Of a stretch of DNA of 42,124 nt, positions 1-9,053 are shown piece after piece. Each line of letters begins with the position of its first letter. Positions within the stretch are counted from its first letter, which is position 1. The notes under the pieces are model-generated. The model had not been told where the DNA came from. It worked only from the letters and a program-made list of their open reading frames with translations, and did not search any database. Position numbers and translations under genes: made by a program. Origin of the DNA: Basidiobolus meristosporus CBS 931.73 (Eukaryota; Basidiobolomycota; Basidiobolomycetes; Basidiobolales; Basidiobolaceae); assembly GCA_002104905.1 (NCBI GenBank), contig MCFE01000723.1, positions 1 to 42,124 on the forward strand. Direction: 5' to 3'.

Positions 1-200
1 CTTTAGACCTAAAGGGGTGTCTAAAGGGGTGTCTTTAGAGTAAAAGGGCTTCTTGTAGTGGTCTCTAAAGTGGACTTTTCACTAAAGGGGTGCCTAAAGC
101 AGCTTCTTTAGAGTAAAGGGGTCTCTAAAAGGGTCTTTGGACTAAAGGGGTGTCTAAAGGGGTGACTTTAGAGTGAAGGGGCTTCTTAGAGGGGACTTTT
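1..200. repeat. TAAAGGGG minisatellite inside LTR family A
   Basis: There are degenerate tandem copies of a unit like CTAAAGGGGTGTCTTTAGAG. Each unit contains the short inverted arms TCTAAAG and CTTTAGA, so it can fold. The array covers at least 190 bp here but only about 95 bp in the second LTR copy (about 32341-32435), so unit number varies between copies. Confidence 0.8.
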
Positions 201-882
201 CCAACAGAAAAGTGGTAGTTTTCTTGAAGAACTTAGATTGGATTCTTGTGAGCTTTGTAGTCTCTTTACTGATGTAATACCAATCAAAGTCAGAATACTC
301 AACAGTTCAAGTGATGCAGGGGAAGTCTTATAGCCTTGAAACTTGTAATTGTAGTGTAGAGGTTCTGGAAAGAGAGGCTCTCTCTTTATTTTTCAGCTGG
401 GGAAGTCATATATATGAAAATTCCGAAGGATCAAGGCTTTTGGGCAATTGCGCAAGCAATACATGAGATACAGAGCTAAAAGGTTGCAGTGGTGCAGTGG
501 TGCAGATCAGACCTAGGTGCAGCACCTGTGAAAATTTCACATGATTTGATTAGCTGGTCCAAAAGTTACATGCAATCAAAGTCACCATAGTAATCCTAGC
601 TATAGAGGCCCAGTATATCTAATAATTGGACTCTTTTGGTCATAACTCCTTAAGTACTGCTTCAAATGAGCTGTAATTTGAAACATATGTTGACTACTGT
701 GTGTTTTGTATGACATATTATTCTTGGGTGGATTGCCTGTCAGGGTCTGGAGCATTTGTCCTTCAAAGTTGTAAATTCTTGATCTTTCACCTGTGTCTTA
801 CAATAGCAGAAAGTAAAATAAAGAAATGAGTGCAATATTGGTTTTGAGATATTGTAGTAATGGAATACTTTCCATTACCACA
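1..882 (+). repeat. LTR of family A, 5' end cut by window edge
   Basis: This segment is closely repeated at about 32340-33081. Both copies end at the same place, TTCCATTACCACA, after which their flanks are unrelated. That common boundary with a terminal CA, together with the complete copy starting TGTTGTG, marks it as a long terminal repeat of about 1.06 kb whose first part lies left of the window. The plus strand is the likely sense strand because AATAAA-like runs occur near the 3' end (about 812-822). The right flank is transposase-derived sequence (883 onward), so the LTR probably sits inside an older DNA transposon. No pol gene of this family is present, so this is a solo LTR or the end of an element lying outside the window. 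Confidence 0.7.
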
Positions 883-1760
883 TTTCTACCAAGAGTAAAT
901 TGGAAGCATTGGGAGCCATATGTGGACATTGTAGGAATATTTATCCAGAAGTGGATCACCAATGCCAACTTGACACATCTACAGCTTTTGTGCAAAGAGC
1001 TTGTCACAGGATTTGAGCAGCTATACTACAAACATACAGTTGAACATGTAGATCTCTGCTGCCACTGTATCCATTTACTACACCATCTTGCTTGGTGTGC
1101 TGAGAATATTGGATCTTGCTTCACCTTTTGGGAGCTTCCTATGGAGTGGATGTGTGGGGAGATAGGATGACAAGTAAAGTTGCAGGTACTACCATATTCT
1201 GATTGCATCAAGAATATTACCTTCTAGTTCATCATGGATGTGATGAGTTTGCACATGGAGGACAGCCAGCAAGAATTGTAAAATACAGAGGACAGATTTG
1301 CACTTGGAGACACCTATGCCTATAGCATTAACAAACTAAGCAGCCCAATGCATGGGTAATTGGTGAGTAATGCAAAGCTGGGTTGGGTGCAACAAGCAGC
1401 AAATTGATACTAGGAAAACTCTACCCAGGTATGCTGGATTTCTCTTAGTCACAAGCCAATTCTTACAACACTCAATACAGAATTCATACTAACAACAGCC
1501 AGGGTGCACCAATAAGGGGACAAGAACCCAGCAGGGAGAAGAAATATATTTGCTAAATACCAATAGATTCTTTGCAGATATCCAGGAAGTATTCATGGCC
1601 AAAGTGGTGGTAATCAAGCATATGTTTGCAAGATATATATGTTACCAGCAATGCAAGGTATATGGCAACTTTGCAAGTATCACACTAAAAAGCCGTAAAG
1701 TTGAGGCAATAGAAAAATGTCAATTGCGGCAGGTGCCTGTTTGTAGAGGTTTGTGAGCAG
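883..1760 (+). pseudogene. Tnp2/Plavaka-type DNA transposase, C-terminal remnant
   Basis: Frame 1 up to 1170 reads a block typical of the C-terminal part of fungal Tnp2 (CACTA/EnSpm, Plavaka-like) transposases. It has a FEQLYYKH motif, a CCHCIHLLHHL stretch, and an aromatic/acidic FWELPMEWMCG motif that matches the family pattern 'W-x-(F/Y)-P-M-E-R-x-C-G'. Weaker downstream pieces continue through stop codons to about 1760, including a short open stretch at 1550-1756. The catalytic N-terminal half is absent, because family A LTR sequence begins immediately upstream. Similar transposase N-terminal halves occur at 34272 and 35731, but I cannot show that they come from the same element. The assignment rests on recalled family patterns; the gene is certainly dead. 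Confidence 0.6.
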
Positions 1761-2244
1761 GAGGCCATAATATTTTTTGATTCAAATTATATGTGTATTA
1801 CCCATGGCAGTAGAGGGTGAGCAAATAAAGAGGGGTGATTCTACCATGGGAAATATCAGTTGTGCAAGGCAAGGTAGAAAAAGGAAGTACCATTTGGTAA
1901 ATTGGTATGATAGCATTATACATAACCAGCTGTAGGCCACCATACTGCTATGATAATGCCATCAGAGGCTTGCAAAGAGGCCATCAAAACACTGTCAGTT
2001 TTTTTGCCATATAAGGCAATTGGATATAATGGCTGGTTAGATCCACTGAAGTAGTTGTACAGTGCACTGGGACTGCACCAATGCCATGCCACCCTTGGCA
2101 AAACACCATACAGACACCATTTTGCCCTGAGCTTTAATTGGCTGGAAAATTAGCCAATGCCATTGTTATCCTATCATAGGATTATGGAAATAGTCACTAA
2201 TTTCAAGCTGTTGGTATTATTGCGGTCTCATCACATGATCTTCA
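1761..2244. other. Unassigned AT-rich repeat-like DNA
   Basis: I recognise no gene or repeat boundary here. The composition is AT-rich and CpG-poor like the flanking transposons. It could be the 3' end of the transposase element or a lost 5' part of Copia-1. Confidence 0.4.
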
Positions 2245-3319
2245 CTTCAGAGGACTCTACTATTATAGCTTAGCCTGAATCAGTGCCTAGGAATATTATA
2301 GAAGTAAGTATCCCAGTATCACAGACCAGGAGATTGAACTAGCCCAGAAATAGCCCAAATTACTATATCAATGAGGGCACAAACTTAGCATTTGCCAATG
2401 CAGTCCATATTGATGAGCCCCAGTCTGTAAAAGAGGCCCTGAATAGCCCTCAGACAGACTTTTCCAGATCTGCAATGACTGAGGAGTATCAGGCCTTGAT
2501 GGAAAATCAAACTTGGGATTTAGTCAAATTACCAATCAACCAAAAATCAATTGGATGCAGATGGGTCTTCAAGATAAGACATGTGGCTGATTGTACAATT
2601 GGAAGATGCAAAGCAAGACTTGAGGCCAGAGGATACTCTCAAACAAATGACTTGACTACACTGAGACCTTTGCACTGGTAGCCAAGTTTAACTCCATCAG
2701 GTTAATATTAGCTATTGCAGCCAAATATAGTTCTTTATGCACTAAATGGATGTAAAAACTGCATTTTTAAATGGTGAACTTGACAAAGATGTGTACATGG
2801 ACCAGCCTGATGGGTTTATTGAAAAAGATAAATGCCATTTGGTCTGCAAGCTTAAAAATTCTCTGTATATACTCAAACAATTACCAAGAGCCTGGATTTG
2901 CAATATAGATTCTTATTTGGTATCTTTGAGTCTCCAAAGGAGTAATGTTTACTACAGTATATACTAAAAGCCAGATAGAGCAGATTCAGTTCTATTAGCT
3001 CTATATATGGATGATCTATTATAGCCACCAATAACCTTGAAACCTTAGAAGAGACTAGATTCAGCCTATCAAAGGAGTTCAAGATGTCCAAGCTAGGAGA
3101 ACTCTGTTACCACTTAGGGATAAAGTTCTCTATAGACAGAAGTCCCCAGACTATCATCCTAAGCCCATCCAAGTATATGCAAGATATACTCAAAAGTACC
3201 AAATGGAAGACTGTTGTTGTGCATCAACATCTGAAAACATAGCCAATTATACTGCATTAAAAAATCAAGTACCCTCACTGATTTTCCCTAACTCAGACAT
3301 AACTAATCCCAGTTATGGT

Positions 3320-4026
3320 TTATTTCATCCCACCTCTGAGTCTATTTGTAGCTGTCACATTGGATCAATCATCATATGTCCATAACATTATCAACTTATC
3401 TGCCATGCATTCTCAGATGATTGTTCATCTGAGATCTATCCAACCATTTAGCAGTTGCCAAGATATCAGCTTATTAATGATGCAATTTCATGTATGTTAT
3501 GTGTTGTAAAACTCACAATTTCACCTAAATATTAACCCAACTTAGTAACTTATATCATTACCTCCAAATCCTTGAGAATACTGACCAAATTCCTTGTCAG
3601 GATTTACTTAGAATAATTTCATCAAAATACCAGGTACCCAGAACATGAAAATTCTCAAAGTTGTCCAAACAGCCCCAAACTTTGCACACATGCTCTTGGC
3701 ACCTTCCTTAACCTGTTCTACATGCTTGTAATGCCAATACCATGTAGAAGTATAAATACTACTTTTACATTCAATAGATCATTAAATGAAACCTCATAAT
3801 CTACTTGTTGTCCCAATGACTTCCAATATCTCCAAGACTCTTACAGCAATTTATCCCACCTCTGAGTCTATTTGTAGCTATCACACTGGATCAATTTTCA
3901 TATGGCAACTACATTATCAACTTATCTGCCATGCATTCCCAGGTGATTAGTCATCTGAGATCTATCCAACAACTTGCAGTTGCCAAGATGTCAGCTGATT
4001 AATGATGCAATTTTCATGTATGTTAT
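3320..4026. repeat. 180-bp direct repeats flanking an LTR
   Basis: About 3320-3501 is repeated at about 3849-4026. Shared landmarks are CCCACCTCTGAGTCTATTTG, TATCAACTTATCTGCCATGC and TTAATGATGCAATTT. The two copies lie on either side of the copia LTR at 3502-3848. They are far too long to be a target-site duplication. Confidence 0.85.
3502..3848 (+). repeat. Solo LTR of the Copia-1/2 family
   Basis: Starts TGTTGTAAAAC and ends CTCTTACAGCA. It is colinear over its whole 347 bp with the Copia-2 LTRs (17221-17569, 21556-21903) in the opposite orientation. No 5-bp target duplication is visible (TTATG on the left, ATTTA on the right). No coding sequence adjoins it. Confidence 0.85.
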
Positions 4027-5199
4027 TCACCTATCAACACCTGCTTTGATCTCAATTAATCCAATCTCTTGGTGCTTACTAATTCAACTTGATCAAAAAG
4101 GCATAGACAAAGTCTACTGAACCTTTTAATTTAGTGTCTGTTTTAACAAAATCAAGATTGCATCTCAGCAAAATTGAGAATTCAACAATTCTGTTCCAGT
4201 TTCTACCCAAGCCTAGCATATCTAGCACTCTCAAGAACATCAAGCCTAGCCTGCACAGCAAACCCACTCTGATGCCTTTGTAGCCAAACCCAGCTATACA
4301 CAAGTCCAATATGAGACCAGAATCTCTCTGCTAATATTTCTACCACTCACTGACAATTCTAAGATTCTACACTTAGTTGTCCCATTTAAGAGTTTTGACA
4401 CTTTTCTCTTGTATACAACTACTGTAAACTGGCAGCTACACCAATGAAGACAAACCTTAGCTTGGTCAAAACTTAACCAATCAAGAGAGCTTAGTGCCAT
4501 TTGAAAGCCCTGACTTTCCTTATCAATTTATGGTTGGCAGTCTGATGCATATACTGCTAGGAACAGATCCAGATATCCCATATATAGTGGGAGTAATCAG
4601 CCAGCATAATCAGAACTGTGAATCTGATTATATTGCTGCAATTGATTGGATTCTTAGATACCTAAAGGGAACTGCTAATATCTGCTTAGGGTACTCCTAT
4701 AATAGTTCAGAACAGGATCTTGTGGAATACTCTGATGCTGATTGGGGACAATATTCAGAAGGCAGAAGATCAACCATACAATACATCTTTTATTCTGTAA
4801 AGGAGCAATTTCATGGAATTCAAGAAAGCAACCAACCTTAACATGTTCCACCACAGAGGCAGAGTAAATGGCAGCCTGTGAAGCTACAAAAAGCAATGTG
4901 GTTAAGAAAGCTTTTTAAAGATTTGGGCATATATCAAAAAACACCTACTGCTATATTTCAAGATCATCAAGGATATATACAAATAGGCAGATATCCAACT
5001 TTTCATGCTAAACCTAAGCACATAGAAATTAGACATCATTACATAAGTGAAGCTATAGAAAGTAACTTCGTTGACTTAGCGCACTGCTCTACAGATGAAA
5101 TGATTGTAGACATATTTTCCAGGCCATTAGCTAGATACAAACTTGAATACCTTAGGTCAAATTAGGGCTAGTCAGTGTGAGTATTTAGTTGAGTGGGAG

Positions 5200-5542
5200 T
5201 GTTGTAAAAGTTTGTAATTCCACCTAAGTATATACCTAGCTTAGTCACCCAGATTGTTACCTTCAGACCCTAGAGAATATTGACCCAATTCCTTGTTGGG
5301 ATTTACCTGGAATATTTTCACCAAAATATCAGGTACCCAGAACATGAAAACTCTCAAAGTTGTCCAAACAGCCCCAGACCTTGCACACGTGCTCTTGGGA
5401 CCTTCCTAACTCAATTTTACATGTATGATATACCAAGACCATATAACAGTATAAATACTACTATTACATTCAGTAAATCAATATGTGAGAACCATATAAT
5501 CTGTTTGCTCTCCCAATCACTTTCAATATCTCCAAGACTTTT
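5200..5542 (+). repeat. 3' LTR of Copia-1, 3' end truncated
   Basis: Begins TGTTGTAAAAG immediately after the polypurine tract GAGTGGGAG, as expected for a 3' LTR, and follows the family LTR to CTCCAAGACTTTTAG. There it stops short of the terminal TACAACA and changes directly into an inverted LTR fragment. Confidence 0.85.
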
Positions 5543-5544
5543 AG

Positions 5545-5746
5545 AGTACCAAGAGCATGTGTGTAAAGTTTGGGGCTGTATGGGCAACCTTTCTGATTTT
5601 ATGTCCTGGGTACCTGATACTGTGGTGAAAATATTATAAGTAAATACCAACAAGGAATTTGGTCAGTATTTTCTAAGATTTGAAGGTCATGATCTAGGTG
5701 ACTCAGTTAGATGAGTATTTAGGTGGAATTAAGAGCTGTTACAACA
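5545..5746 (-). repeat. Inverted fragment of the same copia LTR
   Basis: Reading plus strand, this matches the internal-to-terminal part of a minus-oriented LTR (CAAGAGCATGTGTG through TTGGTCAGTATTTTCTAAG to TTACAACA at 5746). It lies head to head with the LTR at 5200-5542, giving about 200 bp of imperfect inverted complementarity. Confidence 0.8.
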
Positions 5747-5779
5747 CTCAGAAGGTAAGTCACTGGCTCCCTTCATTAC

Positions 5780-5905
5780 TTCAAGATAGCAACTACCCAT
5801 AGTACTTTCCAGCACAGAGGAAGAGTATGTGGCAGGCCATGAAGCTACAAAGGCAATGTGACTGCAAAAGCTCTTGTGAGATATAGGCATATGTCAAAAA
5901 TACCA
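5780..5905 (+). pseudogene. Copia RNase H C-terminal scrap
   Basis: This is a short match to the end of the copia RNase H region (compare 4838-4940): CCAGCACAGAGGAAGAGTAT corresponds to the conserved TTEAEY segment, followed by the GCCATGAAGCTACAAA stretch and the CAAAAGCTCTTGTGAGATAT stretch. It joins abruptly to LTR sequence at about 5906 without the missing pol 3' end, polypurine tract and LTR 5' part, so it is a deletion remnant. Confidence 0.7.
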
Positions 5906-6075
5906 TACTGCACACATGTTCTTGGGACCTTCTTAAACATATTCTATGCAATTATTTTGCCAAGACTATGTAAAAGCATGAGTTCTACTTTGACATTGAG
6001 TAATTCATTAAGTGAAAATCACATAATCTATACGTTCTCCCAATCACTTCCAATAGCTCCAAGACTCTTACAACA
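5906..6075 (+). repeat. 3' half of a copia-family LTR
   Basis: Matches the LTR from GCACACATGTTCTTGGGACC to the intact end CTCCAAGACTCTTACAACA. The 5' half is deleted and the piece is fused to RNase H sequence. Confidence 0.8.
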
Positions 6076-6686
6076 AAGATTGGTTACTACAGAATGATAG
6101 TGTATTACCAGATATGTCTATCACTTGATGGAATTAATTCACATTGAAGCCTAAGTTCACCAGTCAAAGCTAACTGCTTTAGGGCTCGGAAGAGAATAAG
6201 TATTAATCAGGCAAGCTATGGTATTTGCTACAAATGACCTTGTGGCAAAATATTTGTGAGTTTTGCAAGTGATTTGCAGAACTAGAAGAGTCGAAATTAT
6301 CATCCTTTAGCTATCAAGTGCAAATAGAGTTTTCAAATTAATGATGGGAATGCTTTCAGAAGAGTCGTAGAGAGTGGGTGCAAAGTTTGTGGTCATTTCG
6401 ACGAGTTTAGCTTAATGAAGTTCTGGAACCCATAATAATACTTAAAGTCATACGATGTAAAGCATAAGTTAATGATTAATATTAAAACGATGAGTAATTT
6501 AGGTGCTAAACTTAACAATATGATTTGGTATTTTGGGTGAAAATAGTTCATTCCCTTTTTGACAAACTTGAATAGTAAAACGCACTGGAAAAGACCATAC
6601 AAAAGCATTCGATGAGCTCGAAATTTCAATTCTCCCGTTGTGGCCGTTAATTGGTTTGGCACCTGGATCATTGAGACACTATTGCA
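6076..6686. other. Unassigned transition zone
   Basis: AT-rich DNA between the repeat block and the gene island. Open frames here (for example minus 6393-6671) show no family I know and their composition is low-complexity hydrophobic. CpG dinucleotides begin to reappear toward the right. Confidence 0.4.
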
Positions 6687-6968
6687 TGTTGGTTAGTTAC
6701 TAGAATCTTGGATACTGACTAGATTTGATTCATTAGAGATTAGATACATACAGATCCGAAGACCTAGTAGAAGTCCGGGAGGTTACCAAATATCCAAACC
6801 TGTCGGAATGCCCCCAAATCGAATGCACAGACTCTCGGAACCTTCCTTAACAATTCGCGTCGTTCTCTTTACAGAGCGGTGCAGAAGGTAAAGAGACTTT
6901 GTTTCAGCTGAATCAGTCATAAGGGGTATACCATATAAGTCCTCTAGTTCACGAACTCACTTTCAACA
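6687..6968 (-). repeat. Old copia-type LTR with intact CpG sites
   Basis: The plus strand starts TGTTGGTTAG and ends CTTTCAACA. The minus strand therefore reads TGTTGAAAG...ACCAACA, preceded by GGGGGGAG (6969-6976), which looks like a polypurine tract. The middle part (CCGAGAGTCTGTGCATTCG on minus) resembles the corresponding part of the Copia-1/2 LTR but carries many CpGs. No target duplication and no adjacent pol is seen, so the element itself is gone or lost to the right. Confidence 0.5.
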
Positions 6969-6976
6969 CTCCCCCC

Positions 6977-9053
6977 AAAAAAAAATCATGCAACAAGATA
7001 TATTTACGCTTTAAGAATTTTTAAATTTGTTTGTAAGTATAAAATTCTGTGTAGCTCCGAAGAATCATTATCGGAATGATTTAAAACAAAGTTCATTTGT
7101 AGCTGAATTTGGTAGAAACCAAGTCGCTGTGCTTTCAGTAGAGCTCTGTCAGGTAAAGTAGTGAATGTATTATAGAAACTTATGGAATGTAAGGTAGAGT
7201 TGGGGGTTTTCGGATGGCTCCGAATGGTCCGTTCATTTTAATGCTTCAACGAATCGAGAGAATTAGCAAAATAACCTACGGAATTGATATCTGAGGATTC
7301 GATTGTACATCAAAATATACTTGGCTATCACGATTTACAACGAATCAAGCTATATTTACATCATGGCAAATGCTGCGCATGATCCAGTTTGGCCTGTGGC
7401 AAGAGCATCCAGGCGGATTCAAGAGAGTTGGCCATTGTGTGCAGGAGAGCTTTCCAAGGCGGTGAAAAAAGGAATATAGAAAGGTGGGGATGCTCTACGC
7501 TTGCTATGCGACCAAGGTATTCCAAGTCCTTCACCATGCTGCTTATCCCATCGCTCAGAAATATCAGGATAAAAGTAACCAATATGGATGAGGTTGAATA
7601 GTATTGCAACGTTGGGTCTTTGCGTCATCATTGTCAATACAAATGGGACCGAACTTCAACCACGCTGATGTGTTGATGAAATGATTGCCCCATTTGGCTG
7701 GATTCACATCAATTTAAATTCGATTAAAAACTGGCTTCAAAATGTGCAGCACTACTGGAATGGTAATCAAGCATCAGTTATGGGTTAGTGGAGTAAGGAT
7801 GATGCACATTCATCGTTGTCTTCTGACATGTTGCATTCCATCCAGGTGAAACCTAGGTCTGATTGAGCACAGCATCACGATGATTTAACACCGGCATCCA
7901 CCGCGGCCTGATCTGTCGTAACTTAGGCATTGGTGGCCACAAGCCTGGCCAGGTGTTGTTGGCCTTCGTTGGGGCTAGCACACAGATCCAAGGCCCATAT
8001 GGCTCGACCGTCCCGGTCGAAAACCCCTGTTTCCAGATAAAAGTCGCTCCTCCACCTCCAGAACGTTCGCGAGACCCACGCTCCAATCTCAAGCAGAACC
8101 GGTTTTTTCGGTGGAAATGTCTTCGAAACACTTTTCGCCTTCGAGAAGCTGATCGTCGACTAGATCTCAGCAATTTTCAACCCAGTCCCAAACTTGGCTA
8201 TACGTTGGTTTATCTCCGCTTGAGGCCTGGATAATCATCCGGTTCCCAAAATGGTCGACACTTCCGGATGCGGATGGTTGGGATAACTTCATTGAGGGAT
8301 GCTTAGAATAGACAGGGAATCGATGGGATGACTTCAGCGATGTGCTGTGTTAGCCCGATACCGGCCTTATCACCACCTGGCCGACTGGCCAATCATGGAT
8401 TCCCTTTGGACAGAGGGAAGGAGGCACTTGGGCGATTTGGAGCTGGCCTGATAAGCGTGGTCCTTCGACAACAATCAGGAATGGGCTGGGTTGCATGTCC
8501 ACGCTTGATTAGTCAGCGGCTTAGTTGCTCAAGGCCGCTGTGATCCAGCGTCGCATTGGGTGGAGGTCGTGGCATATCCAGGTTGGGCCTCCCAGGGTTG
8601 CTGGCGAGAGGGCCGGGTGGGGTGGAGTGCGACTGGGAGCTTTATTCGGGAATGTAGGTTTGCGACCTTGGCGCACGTGGGGTGGGGAAGGTTGGCACAT
8701 GTGTCAGCAGTTCGGTTGGGTGGGGCGTGGCTGTATGTGGAGAATGATTATATAAAAGTTGAATGGGTTACAGAGATTTGTTTGAGGCCTGGTTCATGTT
8801 GCGCTCGTCTACCAATACATCAGATTATACAGGGGTTTTGTGAGGGCTTAATGCGGGAATACAACTGGTTGATTTGTTCAACAAGGATACGGGATTACTA
8901 TGTAGGAATAAACACGACGTGAGTGAATGAACAGGGGAGGGGCAGGTTTCGTCTGGAACGAGGTCAGTTCGCACCATCACAGGGATATCGGATAAATACG
9001 GAACTTGGTATATGGGATTCGCTAATCGTGGTCAGCCAGGGGCGATCTGGTGC
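6977..9053. other. Gene-free or unrecognised part of the gene island
   Basis: CpG content is normal and there are overlapping short frames on both strands (for example 7361-7637 minus, 7853-8173 minus, 8560-8922 plus). None has a recognisable domain, and frames facing each other are about equally open. A TATA-like TATATAAAAG at 8748-8757 (plus) has no convincing gene behind it. I see nothing else supportable. Confidence 0.4.

Larger units (their letters stand above)
3215..4420. mobile_element. 1,206-bp insertion in Copia-1 with 5-bp target duplication
   Basis: The copia RT-RNase H sequence is interrupted exactly here. The flanks are ACTGT (3210-3214) and ACTGT (4421-4425). The undisturbed site is seen in Copia-2, where minus-strand GAAGACTGTAAATTGG is continuous (about 18346). 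The insert starts TGTTGTGC and ends TACAACT, nearly the TGTTG...CAACA ends of copia LTRs. Its interior holds a second LTR (3502-3848) between copies of a 180-bp repeat; without these about 680 bp remain. I infer an old solo LTR of another copia-like family. It has no coding capacity that I can recognise. Confidence 0.75.
2245..5199 (+). pseudogene. Copia-1: decayed Ty1/copia pol (RT-RNase H), interrupted
   Basis: Sequence colinear with Copia-2 (minus strand, 17570-19330) begins near 2245. It covers the linker before RT, the RT (GCRWVFK near 2560, [13 protein letters not shown] at 2746-2784, LYMDD near 3002-3016) and then a break at 3214. Homology resumes at 4426 with the RNase H part (YSDADWGQ near 4731, AMWLRKLF near 4900, and the terminal VDIFSRPLA at about 5107). 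The piece ends in a polypurine tract GAGTGGGAG (5191-5199) directly before an LTR. Gag, protease and integrase are missing upstream. There are many stops and frameshifts. Compared with Copia-2 it is much more diverged, so it is an older insertion of the same family. Confidence 0.9.

Noticed and set aside
1-200. CRISPR-like repeat array
   Set aside because: The units are contiguous and degenerate without unique spacers, lie inside an LTR, and the genome is eukaryotic.
8560-8922. Plus frame of 120 codons after a GC-rich stretch, with TATATAAAAG inside
   Set aside because: The composition is Gly/Trp-rich from G-runs, no family is recognised, and the TATA-like site lies within the frame rather than before it.
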